A stretch of 57,307 nucleotides of DNA from positions 1 through 57,307 of the forward strand of contig CAYJFJ010000005.1 of assembly GCA_964369845.1 (NCBI GenBank), in the 5' to 3' direction. This document shows positions 1 through 9,922 of this stretch, piece by piece (position 1 is the stretch's first letter; each line of letters opens with the position of its first letter). The notes below the pieces were generated by a model. The model was not told where the DNA came from and made no database searches. It saw only the letters and a program-made list of their open reading frames with translations. The position numbers and the translations under genes are program-made. The DNA comes from CAKOSP01 sp964369845 (GTDB lineage Bacteria > Bacillota_I > Bacilli_A > RF39 > UBA660).

Positions 1-2
1 TT

Positions 3-1082
3 TTTAGAGAACCTGATATTTTACTTTTAGATGAACCTACTAATGGTCTTGATATGAAAAGTAAATCTTGGCTTGAAGAATTTTTAATTAATTTCAAAAA
101 TACAGTTATTGTAGTATCTCATGATAGACATTTTTTAAATAAAGTTTGTACACATATGGTTGATATTGACTACGGTAAAATAACAATGTTTGCTGGTAAT
201 TATGACTTTTGGTATGAATCAAGTGAACTTATTCAAAAACAAATGAGAGAAAGTAATAAAAGAAAAGAAGACAAAATCAAAGAACTTCAAGACTTTATTG
301 CTAGATTTAGTGCTAATGCATCTAAATCTAAACAGGCAACTTCTAGAAAAAAATCTTTAGAGAAAATTTCTTTAGACGATATTAAACCTTCTTCTAGAAA
401 ATATCCTTTTATAAATTTTGAAATCGAAAAAGGTTTAACAGGAGAAATTTTATATTTAAGTAATATTAATTATGAAGTTGATGGTAAGGTTATTTTAAAG
501 AATTTTAGTTTGAATGTTAATAAGGATGATAAAATCGCTTTGATTGGAAATAATGAAGTAGCTAAAACTGCTTTACTTAAAATAATATCTGGGGAAATTA
601 CTCCTGATAGTGGAATAATTAAAGTAGGTGCTAATACTAATTTAAGTTATTTCGCTAAAAATCATGAAGATTTATTTGAAAATGATGAAACTATGACTCA
701 GTGGCTTAGAAAATATTCTACTGATACTGATGAAACTTTTGTAAGAGGATTTTTAGGAAGAATGTTATTTTCTGGAGATGATGTTTTAAAGAAAGTTAAA
801 GTGTTATCTGGAGGAGAAAAGGTTAGATGTGTTTTATCTAAAATAATGCTTGAGAAAGGTAACTTCCTTTTAATGGATGAACCAACTAACCATTTAGATA
901 TTGAATCTATTACCGCTCTTAATAATGGGCTTACTAAATATTTGTCATCTTTTATTATTGCAACGTATGATCAACAATTAATTGATACTGCATGTAATAG
1001 ATTAATTGAAATCAAAGAAGACGGATCTTATAGAGATAAATATATGTCATATGATGAATATATGGAAAAATTTTATAATTAA
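3..1082 (+). CDS. ABC-F family ATPase, 5'-truncated by the window edge
   Basis: The reading frame is open from base 3, so the first bases belong to the gene; only the end of the first ATPase domain is present (Walker B LLLDEPTNGLD, then SHDRHF). A charged coiled linker follows (about 75 residues, rich in K/E/R), then the second ATPase domain with Walker A GNNEVAKT, signature LSGGEKVR and Walker B LLMDEPTNHLD. No membrane segments are seen. ABC-F proteins act on ribosomes in translation; the FLGRMLFSGDD and LSGGEKVR stretches resemble the YkpA/YbiT branch. The odd Walker A with NE and A in place of NG and G is, as I recall, typical of YkpA. The H-switch of the second domain reads TYDQQ rather than SHDxx. 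Ends at a strong terminator. Confidence 0.9.
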   Translation, partial: FREPDILLLDEPTNGLDMKSKSWLEEFLINFKNTVIVVSHDRHFLNKVCTHMVDIDYGKITMFAGNYDFWYESSELIQKQMRESNKRKEDKIKELQDFIARFSANASKSKQATSRKKSLEKISLDDIKPSSRKYPFINFEIEKGLTGEILYLSNINYEVDGKVILKNFSLNVNKDDKIALIGNNEVAKTALLKIISGEITPDSGIIKVGANTNLSYFAKNHEDLFENDETMTQWLRKYSTDTDETFVRGFLGRMLFSGDDVLKKVKVLSGGEKVRCVLSKIMLEKGNFLLMDEPTNHLDIESITALNNGLTKYLSSFIIATYDQQLIDTACNRLIEIKEDGSYRDKYMSYDEYMEKFYN

Positions 1083-1103
1083 ACACTTTTTAGTGTTTTT
1101 TTT
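1081..1103 (+). terminator. Rho-independent terminator after the ABC-F gene
   Basis: Stem AAACACT / AGTGTTT (7 bp) with a TTTT loop, followed by a run of eight T. Confidence 0.85.
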
Positions 1104-1105
1104 GT

Positions 1106-1134
1106 TTGCAATATAGAAATTTTTATAATATAAT
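1106..1134 (+). promoter_or_regulatory. Sigma-A type promoter for the first DUF285 gene
   Basis: -35 TTGCAA at 1106-1111, 17-bp spacer, -10 TATAAT at 1129-1134; directly downstream of the terminator and 28 bp before the start codon. Confidence 0.65.
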
Positions 1135-1161
1135 TATTTATATGATATGGAGGATATTGTT

Positions 1162-3354
1162 ATGAATCGATTCAAAGAAAAAAAAGTGTTGTTAATTTTA
1201 GTTTTAATTATGGCAGTAACTGTAGTTGGTTTATCGTTTGCATTTTTTGTGGCTCAGTCTAGTGTTGCTGCTAACACTAATGCTAGTGTTGGGACAGAAG
1301 CATCTGAAAAGCTCTTGTTTGAAAAAGGTGAAAACATCAATTTGATTGCAAATGAAGATAATTTTTCTTTAGGAAGCGGCAGTTTATCTGGAACTACTAC
1401 TTCAACAGCAACTTTAATTGCTAATAAAACAGCAGGTACAGCATCTAAAAGTTATAACATTTATTTTGATATAGCTAAAAATAATTTTGTTTATTCAGTA
1501 GATGCTAATACTCCAGAACTTCTCCTTAAGATTGTAGATCCAGAAGGAAACGAAGTTACTACAATAGAAGGTTTTGATTATAAAACTGTAATAGATGCAT
1601 CAACTGGTGAAACATTAACTGGGTTTGATATTACAACATTTTCTGGTTTATTTAAAGTAAGAGAGGATGAACCTATTTCTACGAATAGTTATACTGATGG
1701 CACTACTGAACAGTGGAGTGCTACTATAACTTTTGTTAATTTATCTACTAATCAGTATCTAAATGAAGGAAAAGTACTTAATGCAGATTTTGTATTATCT
1801 GAAGATAAAATGGTTCCTAATGAAATGATTTCTGGTCTAGATTTTAACTCATTAATGGAAACTTCTGGATTTAGAGATACAGTTACTCAAATAGTTTTCG
1901 ATAAAGAGATTGATGGTAACTATGAAACAGCTACTAATAAATGGGATTTATCTGTAGCTGGTAATGAAGAAATTGTTGGTTATATAGAAAATAGTGGAGA
2001 TGAACAAATTTTACACATTCAATCTGACAGAAGAATCTATGCTAATTCTTCACAAGAATCTATGTTTTCTAGTTTTTTAAATGTTACTAGCATAGAGTTT
2101 AATGATTGGTATAATACTGTTTATGTAACTTCAATGAAAAACATGTTTCACGCTAGTGAATCTCTAGTTTCACTAAATGTCAATTCATTTGATACATATA
2201 ATGTAATTGATATGTCAGGATTATTTCAGGGTTTAGAATCTTTAACTAGTTTAAATATAGAAAATTTTGACACTAGTAATGTTGTGAGCATGCGAGATAT
2301 GTTCGGATATATGCTAAGTATTTCTTATTTAGATTTATCTACGTTTGACACTTCAAAAGTTACTAATATGTCTAGTATGTTTAGACATACTTATTCGTTA
2401 GAAAGTATAAACTTATCTTCTTTTGATACTAGTAATACAACTGACATGAATTCGATGTTTTACAGTGCCAAGTCTTTAGTTAATTTAGATATTTCCAATT
2501 TTATAACTTCAAAAGTTTCAAATATGGATTATATGTTTGCAAATACTATTGGTTTGACCCAAATTGATTTAAGTACATTTAACACTAGTAACGTTACTAG
2601 AATGGCTAGTATGTTTAGTGGTAGTGGCAATATACAATCGCTTGATTTAAGTTCTTTTAATACAAGTAAGACTGTAAATATGTCAAATATGTTTAGAAGT
2701 ATGGTATCGTTATCTTCTTTAAATGTTTCTTCATTCAACACTGAAAAAGTAACTAACATGAATAGTATGTTTTATAACTTGTCTTCAATGAATAGTTTGG
2801 ATTTGTCTTCATTTAATACTAGTAATGTTACTGATATGGGACAAATGTTTAGAAATATGCTTAATTTGGAAAATCTAAATTTAACTAATTTTAACACTTC
2901 GAAAGTAACTGATATGTCATTCATGTTCAGTACTAATTCTAAGTTAACAGAATTAAATTTATCTACATTTAATACTAGTAATGTTACTAATATGTCAGGA
3001 ATGTTTCATATGGCAGGATCTATAAGATCTTTAGATTTATCTAATTTTAACACTAGTAATGTAGTGGAAATGCATTCAATGTTTGATGCATGCGTTAATC
3101 TTACTGTTTTAGATTTATCTTCATTTGATACTTCGAACGTTACAAATATGTCTAGAATGTTTGTTGCAGCATCTAGAATTACAACTTTGAATATATCTTC
3201 TTTTGACACAAGTAATGTTATTAATATGACTGATATGTTTTCAGCTATGAATAGTTTATCTGGTCCACTTTATGCTAAGACACAAGAAGATGCAGACAAT
3301 TTTAACAATAGATCAGTTACAAAATTAAATGAAGAGTTTACATTTGTGGTTTAG
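1162..3354 (+). CDS. BspA-like (DUF285) leucine-rich-repeat surface protein
   Basis: 730 residues. An ATG at 1162 is preferred over the in-frame one at 1147 because GGAGG (1149-1153) lies 8 bp upstream of it. Residues about 9-30 form a hydrophobic signal/anchor, followed by a region of about 230 residues rich in Thr/Asn (starting AANTNASVGTE) that recalls the TasA/camelysin secreted fold, though I cannot confirm this. From about residue 270 come roughly 15 copies of a 25-residue repeat with core LDLSSFNTSNVTDM..MF, the DUF285/BspA type of LRR. There is no LPXTG or C-terminal membrane helix, so attachment would be through the N-terminal helix. Likely an adhesin or host-interaction protein. It is a paralogue of the gene at 7398 and probably heads a transcription unit with the next two genes. 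Confidence 0.88.
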   Translation: MNRFKEKKVLLILVLIMAVTVVGLSFAFFVAQSSVAANTNASVGTEASEKLLFEKGENINLIANEDNFSLGSGSLSGTTTSTATLIANKTAGTASKSYNIYFDIAKNNFVYSVDANTPELLLKIVDPEGNEVTTIEGFDYKTVIDASTGETLTGFDITTFSGLFKVREDEPISTNSYTDGTTEQWSATITFVNLSTNQYLNEGKVLNADFVLSEDKMVPNEMISGLDFNSLMETSGFRDTVTQIVFDKEIDGNYETATNKWDLSVAGNEEIVGYIENSGDEQILHIQSDRRIYANSSQESMFSSFLNVTSIEFNDWYNTVYVTSMKNMFHASESLVSLNVNSFDTYNVIDMSGLFQGLESLTSLNIENFDTSNVVSMRDMFGYMLSISYLDLSTFDTSKVTNMSSMFRHTYSLESINLSSFDTSNTTDMNSMFYSAKSLVNLDISNFITSKVSNMDYMFANTIGLTQIDLSTFNTSNVTRMASMFSGSGNIQSLDLSSFNTSKTVNMSNMFRSMVSLSSLNVSSFNTEKVTNMNSMFYNLSSMNSLDLSSFNTSNVTDMGQMFRNMLNLENLNLTNFNTSKVTDMSFMFSTNSKLTELNLSTFNTSNVTNMSGMFHMAGSIRSLDLSNFNTSNVVEMHSMFDACVNLTVLDLSSFDTSNVTNMSRMFVAASRITTLNISSFDTSNVINMTDMFSAMNSLSGPLYAKTQEDADNFNNRSVTKLNEEFTFVV

Positions 3355-3418
3355 AAATTTATAGTAATTTATTTTGCATTTCTTATGTTCAATAATATTA
3401 CTATTTTGTGGAGGAAAA

Positions 3419-3973
3419 ATGAAAGAAAAAATTAAAGAAATTTTAAAAAGAAAGCGCATTAAAAAAATACTTCTAGTTAGTTCCTTATTTATTTCTTTAA
3501 GTATTATAATTTTCTTAATTATTAAATTGCGCTCATCACATGCAATAGGCGAAGTTGAAAACTTGAATGAATGTATAACTAGTAGTTTTGGACCTGAAAA
3601 CGAAACACAAATAGAAATCATAGGTTCGCCTAGTTTGACTGATGATGAAGGTGTAAATATTACACCTATAAATTATACAGTTACTAATAAATGTGAAGAA
3701 GATGTACCATTTACAATTCAATTGGAAATTAATCGTAATACTACAATAAATGACGAAAATATTAGAGTTTTCCATAATAATACATTATATAATCTGCAAA
3801 CTTTAGTACCAGTAATTAATAATAGAGGTTTGCATTTGTTTACTTTATACGAAGGAACATTATCTGATAATAGTACTTTTGAATCTGATTTTAGAATTTG
3901 GTTATCCGAAAATTTAGCCGATTATAATATAGAAGAAAGTATCTTGTCTGTTCAGTTGCAAGTTATTAGTTAA
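3419..3973 (+). CDS. Hypothetical membrane-anchored extracellular protein
   Basis: 184 residues, starting at the ATG at 3419 with GGAGGA just upstream (the ORF opens further upstream at 3374 but without a ribosome site). A very basic N-terminus (KEKIKEILKRKRIKK) precedes one transmembrane helix at about residues 18-38; the remaining ~145 residues are predicted outside and rich in Asn/Thr/Glu, with two Cys (LNECITSS and TNKCEED) that could form a disulfide. No family recognised. Only 62 bp after the DUF285 gene and 11 bp before the beta-helix gene, with no terminator between, so probably co-transcribed with surface proteins and possibly an accessory subunit. Confidence 0.7.
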   Translation: MKEKIKEILKRKRIKKILLVSSLFISLSIIIFLIIKLRSSHAIGEVENLNECITSSFGPENETQIEIIGSPSLTDDEGVNITPINYTVTNKCEEDVPFTIQLEINRNTTINDENIRVFHNNTLYNLQTLVPVINNRGLHLFTLYEGTLSDNSTFESDFRIWLSENLADYNIEESILSVQLQVIS

Positions 3974-3984
3974 AGGAGTTTAGA

Positions 3985-6900
3985 ATGAATGATAATACTA
4001 GAAAAAAATTATTACTTTTTGTAATTTTTTTAGTTTTTGTTGGATTAGGAATTTTATTTTTAATTTTCAACTCGGGTTTAAATAAGGAAAACAATTTAAA
4101 TAATAACAATAATGGATCTAATATTATTGAGCCCGAACCAACACCTGAGCCAGAACCAACACCTGAGCCAGAAAAAACACATGAGACAGATGAAAAACAT
4201 ATTAGTGATGAAGAAAATTTGAATAAAGAATATAATTATTTAAATAAAAAATATGATTTATATAATAAAAATTATCCATATAAAACCAATGAGCCAGATC
4301 CAACACCAGATCCAGAACCAACACCAGAGCCAGTTAAAACTGTTTTTAGTTCTGTTGAAAAGATGTTGCAAGAAGATAAATTAATTAGCGGCTTAACTGT
4401 TAGTACTAATTCTTTTTATGAAGATGAAACAGGTGGAGCAGCAATTTACGAAATCGTGAGTTTTACAAATAACGAAGTAGATAATATGATGGTATTTAGA
4501 TTGGATAATGGCTTATATGCATTATATTCTGACAAAAACCAAGTTATAACTCCAAAAATGATTGGTGCTAACACTAGTGATAATGAAGATGATTCATCCT
4601 TTATAGAAAGGATAATTTCTTCCGGATTTAAAAATATAGATTTGGAAGGTGAAGAATATCTTGTTTTTGACCATATTAATATTAGTAATTTAAGTGACTT
4701 AACAATAAATGGTAATGATGCTTCGTTTATCATTAATAATGATGTTACTTTATTAGTTGCAAATTCAAATAATATTATATTAAGAGATATTGATATAACT
4801 ACTTCTTCTATTGATTCGGGGCAAACATTTAGTAATATTCAATCAAACAATTTTAATATTATAGTAGAAGACAGTTCGAAAGTCACTTTCGATTCTGTGG
4901 ATATTAAAGTAGTTTCTGATGAAACTTTAATTAAATCTATTAATTCTGCAGACCTATCTTATAATTCTGGTGAAATAAATTACATTTCTTCAGAAAATTT
5001 CGTTGACAAAATTATAATATTTGATGGTACAATTGAAAATATGATTAGTAATAATATAAATATTACTTCGTCTATCGAAAATATTTTGAGTGTATTCAAA
5101 AATGTTAATAATAGTAGTTATAATAAATTAACTGTAGATGCCAACATTAATAATTTGTTTGATAACGTAAAATTAATTAATAATAATGAGATCATTTTAA
5201 ATAATAGTGCTGACATTTTATTTCTTAATACCTACGAAGAAATTTCAAATAATAATGTTGAAATTAATAATCATATTAATAAAATATTTGCTTTTGATAA
5301 TATTAATCTATATAGTAATTTAAATATTTATTCTAATATGATTTCTAATAATTTTGATGAAATATCTAATAATGAAATTTCAAAGATGTTTTATGTTTAT
5401 GATTCTACTTTTAATGATTATTTAATTAATTTTTATCAAAATGAAATTGTTGGGGATAATATAAACGAAAAGGGATACCTTTTGGAACATATTATCACTA
5501 GTGATAACGAATCAATTATATTTAACGATAATCTTATAGAAGGTTATGTTCAACGATATACTTTAAATAGTCAATTATCTAAAAATATTATTAAACCTAA
5601 AATAGATAAAGAGTTGAGTAGTTTTGAATATTTGAAAAGTGATAATTCATTAACTGAAGGTATGATTGTTAAAACTACTAGTTACTATGAAAATTTAAAT
5701 AAAGGTTCATCATATTATTATATTACTTCTGCTATAAATGTCCCTGAAAAAGAATATGAAATCTTCAGTATAGCTAATTCATTATTCGCAATAAAGTATG
5801 ATACAGGAGAAGGAGTTTCTGTAAATCAATTCGGAGCTTATGGCAATTCAATAAATGATGATTCTTCTGCTATAATTGCTGCTTTAAATTCTGGGTATGA
5901 TTATGTGTATTTTGAAGATGGCGAATATTATTTCGATGATAGAATTTTAATTTCTGAAGTTTCTAATATTATTATAGATGGTAGAGATCAACTTTTATAT
6001 TATGATGATAATTTTGAATTAGGTCAAGGAACTAGCATGTCTGAGTTTGCTATTAGAACTAAATATATTGATAATATTCATTTTACAAACTTAAATGTCG
6101 AATCTAGGGTTTATGGTGATATAAAAGTTATAACACAACTAGGTATTTTAGATAGTGATAATATTTCCATAGTAGATAGTAGATTCTATGTACCTGAAAA
6201 TTCTTCAAGACATAATAATATTGATTTATATAGCGCTTGGAAAAATGTTGTCATTGATAACAATATAATTTATAATTATTCAGATAAAGAAGCAGGTGGA
6301 AATATTTGGATTAGGGATATTTTTAATAAAGGAAGTTCTAATTTGACATTTACTAATAATGACTGTATTAAAGTTAGCCATGATGAGTTTTTAGCAGTGT
6401 TTTCTGGTTCAATTGATAATGTTTATATTGCAGAAAACAGTTTTGTGTCTGAAATGTGGGAAGCAACTGCTAGTGTTATGAATATTACTTTAGGTTCGGC
6501 ATCTTCTGTTCTTGCATCAAATATAATATTTGAAAATAATTATATGTATGGACATGGTACTGGTGGAGCTATTTGGAGTACAAATGCTAAAGATGCAATC
6601 GTTAGAAATAACGAAATTATATTTGATAACGTTTCTCTTCCTGGAGAAAACACTTCGGTAAGAGTAATAAACGGTGATTTTGCACTTTTTGAAAACAATA
6701 AGTTAACTGTTAATGAATCATTAGATCCTACTGATAAAATATCAAGTGTAATTGCTGGAGTAGATACTGTAAAAAATAATGAAATTATTGTAGATTCTAT
6801 AGCGTATACTATTTTTAATTCTGTAGAGTATGCTAGTGATAATAATATAACTACTAATAATTTTGTTAATAGGGTTATGTTTGAAAACTATGAATTAATT

Positions 6901-7260
6901 AATAATACATTCAATATAAATGACGATGTTGAAAACTTATTTTATTGGGAGTTTGAAAGCTTGATGAAAGATGTAGTTTATTCTAATAATATTATCAATT
7001 ACAATAGTCAATTATCTGGAGAATATAACGCAAATAAATCTTTGATTAAAATAAATCAAACTGAATTCGGTGAATATTCTATGACTTTGTCTAATAATGT
7101 TTTGAATACTGTATATGAATCAACTAATAATTTATTATTGCATACTAATGTTAATTATGAGAATGTAAGTAATTTTTATTTTAACTCTAACAACTTTGGA
7201 ATATTCTCTAAAACTTCATTATATCCGTCTAATAAAAATAATGTTGTAGTAGTGGAGTAA
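3985..7260 (+). CDS. Membrane-anchored protein with two parallel beta-helix (pectate-lyase-like) modules
   Basis: 1091 residues; start has AAAGGAG 8 bp upstream. One transmembrane helix at residues ~7-30, then an Asn-rich and Pro/Glu-rich stalk (EPTPEPEPTPEPE, repeated after a Lys/Tyr/Asn insert, to about residue 115). Two similar modules follow, starting near residues 115 and 550; each opens with a sequence like MIGANTSDNEDDSSF or VNQFGAYGNSINDDSSAI, the start motif of the Pectate_lyase_3 right-handed beta-helix family, followed by many short Asn-rich turns (SNNxI). Such folds occur in polysaccharide lyases, phage depolymerases and adhesins. No catalytic residues can be assigned, so a glycan-binding or glycan-cleaving role is inference. 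Likely co-transcribed with the upstream genes. Confidence 0.82.
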   Translation: MNDNTRKKLLLFVIFLVFVGLGILFLIFNSGLNKENNLNNNNNGSNIIEPEPTPEPEPTPEPEKTHETDEKHISDEENLNKEYNYLNKKYDLYNKNYPYKTNEPDPTPDPEPTPEPVKTVFSSVEKMLQEDKLISGLTVSTNSFYEDETGGAAIYEIVSFTNNEVDNMMVFRLDNGLYALYSDKNQVITPKMIGANTSDNEDDSSFIERIISSGFKNIDLEGEEYLVFDHINISNLSDLTINGNDASFIINNDVTLLVANSNNIILRDIDITTSSIDSGQTFSNIQSNNFNIIVEDSSKVTFDSVDIKVVSDETLIKSINSADLSYNSGEINYISSENFVDKIIIFDGTIENMISNNINITSSIENILSVFKNVNNSSYNKLTVDANINNLFDNVKLINNNEIILNNSADILFLNTYEEISNNNVEINNHINKIFAFDNINLYSNLNIYSNMISNNFDEISNNEISKMFYVYDSTFNDYLINFYQNEIVGDNINEKGYLLEHIITSDNESIIFNDNLIEGYVQRYTLNSQLSKNIIKPKIDKELSSFEYLKSDNSLTEGMIVKTTSYYENLNKGSSYYYITSAINVPEKEYEIFSIANSLFAIKYDTGEGVSVNQFGAYGNSINDDSSAIIAALNSGYDYVYFEDGEYYFDDRILISEVSNIIIDGRDQLLYYDDNFELGQGTSMSEFAIRTKYIDNIHFTNLNVESRVYGDIKVITQLGILDSDNISIVDSRFYVPENSSRHNNIDLYSAWKNVVIDNNIIYNYSDKEAGGNIWIRDIFNKGSSNLTFTNNDCIKVSHDEFLAVFSGSIDNVYIAENSFVSEMWEATASVMNITLGSASSVLASNIIFENNYMYGHGTGGAIWSTNAKDAIVRNNEIIFDNVSLPGENTSVRVINGDFALFENNKLTVNESLDPTDKISSVIAGVDTVKNNEIIVDSIAYTIFNSVEYASDNNITTNNFVNRVMFENYELINNTFNINDDVENLFYWEFESLMKDVVYSNNIINYNSQLSGEYNANKSLIKINQTEFGEYSMTLSNNVLNTVYESTNNLLLHTNVNYENVSNFYFNSNNFGIFSKTSLYPSNKNNVVVVE

Positions 7261-7278
7261 ATTAGCTTATTTTAACTG

Positions 7279-7304
7279 AGAAACGTATAACGTTTCTTTT
7301 TTTT
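7279..7304 (+). terminator. Rho-independent terminator after the beta-helix gene
   Basis: Stem AGAAACGT / ACGTTTCT (8 bp), loop ATA, then a T run. Confidence 0.85.
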
Positions 7305-7344
7305 ACTAAAGTAAAAGATAATGGTTTATATATTTTCATTTTAC

Positions 7345-7373
7345 TTGAAATATAATTAATTTTATTATATAAT
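7345..7373 (+). promoter_or_regulatory. Promoter for the second DUF285 gene
   Basis: -35 TTGAAA at 7345-7350, 17-bp spacer, -10 TATAAT at 7368-7373, 24 bp before the start codon. Confidence 0.65.
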
Positions 7374-7397
7374 TTATAAGAAAGATAGGGAAAATTT

Positions 7398-9359
7398 ATG
7401 AATAAAATATTACATGATAAAAAGCTTTTATTATTATTGTTAATTGCTCTTTCAGTAGTGGTAATTGGATTATCTTTTGCATATTTTGTAATGCAATCGA
7501 GTGAAGCTGCATTAACTGATGTTAATGTTGGAACTGATGTTAGTGAGAAGCTAATATTTACTAAAGGCGAAGATTTAAACATTATTGCTAATCAAGAAAA
7601 TTTTGCCGAAGGTGATGGTAGTATATCAGGAACAACTGCTTCTAGTGCTACTTTAATAGCTAATAAATCAGCTGGTAGTGCTTCCAGAGTTTATAATATT
7701 TATTTTGATATTTCTAAAAATAATTTTGTTTACACTGTAGATGCAAATACTCCAGAACTTTTACTTAAAATTGTAGATCCTAGTGGAAATGAAATTACTT
7801 CTATCGATGGTTTTACTCATAAAACTATAATTGATTCATCTACTGGAGAGACTTTGACTGGTTTTGATATAACTACTTTTAATGGACTTTTCATAGTAAA
7901 AGAAGATGAAGCTATTACTACAACTAGTTATACTGATGGAACAACGGAAAACTGGAGTGCAACTATAACTTTTGTTAATTTAAATACTGACCAAGTGTTG
8001 AATGAAGGAAAATCTTTGGACGCTGACTTTATTTTAACTGAAGATAAGATTATACCTAATGAAATGATTTCTGGAACAGTTTTTAATGAATTAATGAAAA
8101 CAACTGGTTTTCGTGATACTATAACTCAAATAGTTTTCGACAAGCAAATTGATGCAAATTATGAAACTGCTGTAAATAAGTGGGATTTATCTGAAGCTGG
8201 TAATGAAGAGATAGTTGGTTATATTGAAAATAATGGAGCAGAGCAAATACTTCATATTCAATCTAACAGAAGAATTTTTGCTAATACTGTTCAATTTCAA
8301 ACTTTCTCTCAATTTTCTCTTTTAACTTCTTTAGAATTTAATGATTGGTATAATACATCTAATGTTACAAACATGATAGGTATGTTTGCGATAATTCCTA
8401 AATTAAGTAGTTTAGATGTTAGTTCTTTGGACACTAGTAGTGTTACTAATATGATAGCCATGTTTCAAAGAATTGATAATATTAGTCATTTAGATTTGTC
8501 AACTTTTGATACTAGTAATGTTACTCACATGGGTGGTATGTTTGCTTTTTCTCCGGGGTTTATAAATATAGATTTAAGTAATTTTAATACCTCTAATGTG
8601 GTAGACATGAGCTCAATGTTTTACGAAACTAATATGACCAGTTTAGATTTGTCACATTTTGATACATCTAATGTTACTACGATGGAAGGTATGTTTTATA
8701 ATAGCGCAAAATTAGCTTATTTAAACATTGATAATTTTGATACCAGTAAAGTTACTACGATGGAAGGTATGTTTACTAATACAGCACTCACAGAATTAAA
8801 TTTGAGTTCCTTTGATACTTCAAACGTTACTACTATGACGGCTATGTTTAGAGATGTTAAAAATATTTCAAATTTAGATTTAAGTTCATTTAATACAAGT
8901 AATGTAACAATTATGAATTCAATGTTTTATAATATGTCGTCTTTAGAAAGTATTGATATTAGTTCGTTTAATACATCTAAAGTTACTAATATGGGTTTTA
9001 TGTTCCGTAATACTGCCTCTTTAGACTCTCTAGATCTTAGTCATTTTAATACTAGCAATGTAACTTCCATGACTGCGATGTTTTATGATGCTAAATCTTT
9101 GACTAGTCTTAACTTAAGTTCGTTTAACACAGCAAAAGTAACTGATATGTCTTTTATGTTTAGAGGCGTTAGTGTTCTTACTACACTAGATTTAAGTTCT
9201 TTTGATACAAGTTTAGTTACAACTGTTGAATCTATGTTTTCTTCATCGCCTTCTTTAATTGGTAATTTGAATGCTAAAACACAAGCTGACGCAGACACTT
9301 TTAACAATAGAGCAGAAACTGGACTTACTGGTAATGCAACATTCATTGCCACTGAATAA
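7398..9359 (+). CDS. BspA-like (DUF285) leucine-rich-repeat surface protein, paralogue
   Basis: 653 residues. Same plan as the protein at 1162: N-terminal hydrophobic segment (LLLLLLIALSVVVIGLSFAYF), a Thr/Asn-rich region of about 230 residues that is strongly similar to the paralogue (for example SYTDGTTENWSATITFVNL), then about 12 DUF285 repeats of 25 residues with core FDTSNVTTMEGMF. No sorting signal or C-terminal helix. The ribosome site (AGGGA) is weaker than usual. It has its own promoter and terminator, so it is expressed separately. The two paralogues flanking a beta-helix gene suggest duplication and divergence of surface adhesins; the repeat sequences differ enough at DNA level that the duplication is not recent. 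Confidence 0.88.
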   Translation: MNKILHDKKLLLLLLIALSVVVIGLSFAYFVMQSSEAALTDVNVGTDVSEKLIFTKGEDLNIIANQENFAEGDGSISGTTASSATLIANKSAGSASRVYNIYFDISKNNFVYTVDANTPELLLKIVDPSGNEITSIDGFTHKTIIDSSTGETLTGFDITTFNGLFIVKEDEAITTTSYTDGTTENWSATITFVNLNTDQVLNEGKSLDADFILTEDKIIPNEMISGTVFNELMKTTGFRDTITQIVFDKQIDANYETAVNKWDLSEAGNEEIVGYIENNGAEQILHIQSNRRIFANTVQFQTFSQFSLLTSLEFNDWYNTSNVTNMIGMFAIIPKLSSLDVSSLDTSSVTNMIAMFQRIDNISHLDLSTFDTSNVTHMGGMFAFSPGFINIDLSNFNTSNVVDMSSMFYETNMTSLDLSHFDTSNVTTMEGMFYNSAKLAYLNIDNFDTSKVTTMEGMFTNTALTELNLSSFDTSNVTTMTAMFRDVKNISNLDLSSFNTSNVTIMNSMFYNMSSLESIDISSFNTSKVTNMGFMFRNTASLDSLDLSHFNTSNVTSMTAMFYDAKSLTSLNLSSFNTAKVTDMSFMFRGVSVLTTLDLSSFDTSLVTTVESMFSSSPSLIGNLNAKTQADADTFNNRAETGLTGNATFIATE

Positions 9360-9384
9360 AGATAAGTTAAACTTGTCTTTTTTT
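9358..9384 (+). terminator. Rho-independent terminator after the second DUF285 gene
   Basis: Stem AAAGATAAG / CTTGTCTTT (9 bp, one G-U), loop TTAAA, T tail. Confidence 0.8.
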
Positions 9385-9420
9385 CTTTTTGTGTTTATAA
9401 TATAATTGAAAAGAGGACAA

Positions 9421-9921
9421 ATGGAAAAAGAAATGTTAGATTTATATAATATTAATGAAGTTTTTACTGGTGAGACAATACTTAGAAGCGAAAGAAAAAA
9501 TATATCTGAAGATAGATTTTATATGATTTCTGCTATAATAATCGAAAATCATAATAGTGAATTATTAATTCAAAAAACTTCTGATAATAAAGGTGGTAAA
9601 TTAACTTTAACTGCTGGTCATGTGAAAAGTGGTGAAGACGCTGCTACTTGCATTGTTTCAGAAGTAAAAGAAGAATTAAATTTAGATATAAAAAAAGAAG
9701 ATTTGAAATTTGTATCTAAATTCAAAACTGATAATCAAATATGGAATGTATTTTATGTTAAAGTTTATGCTTCTGATGAAGATATAACTATATTAGAATC
9801 TGAAGTAAAAATGGCAAAGTTCATTGATAAGAGTTCTTTAAAAAAACTTTTATTTAGTAATGATTTTGATAAAAAACATAAGGGAGTTATACTAGATTTT
9901 TTACTAAAGGGAGGTAAATAA
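9421..9921 (+). CDS. Nudix hydrolase
   Basis: 166 residues from the ATG at 9421, which has AGAGGA 5 bp upstream; an upstream in-frame TTG at 9406 lacks a ribosome site. The Nudix box reads GHVKSGEDAATCIV then SEVKEEL, that is G-x5-E-x7-(S)E-x-x-EE-L: the metal-binding glutamates are present but the usual Arg of the REUxEE core is Ser. The opening region (MISAIIIENHNSELLIQK) fits the first strands of the fold. Members of this family cleave nucleoside diphosphates linked to another group; the substrate cannot be told from sequence. The next gene starts 2 bp after its stop, so the two are probably co-transcribed. Confidence 0.85.
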   Translation: MEKEMLDLYNINEVFTGETILRSERKNISEDRFYMISAIIIENHNSELLIQKTSDNKGGKLTLTAGHVKSGEDAATCIVSEVKEELNLDIKKEDLKFVSKFKTDNQIWNVFYVKVYASDEDITILESEVKMAKFIDKSSLKKLLFSNDFDKKHKGVILDFLLKGGK

Positions 9922-9922
9922 T

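Noticed and set aside
2529..3209. Minus-strand ORFs inside the DUF285 gene
   Set aside because: They mirror the 75-bp repeat in another frame, lack ribosome sites, and overlap a clear gene.
2080..3300. CRISPR-like periodic repeats
   Set aside because: The 75-bp period is the coding DUF285 repeat; no unique spacers or leader, and the frame is open.
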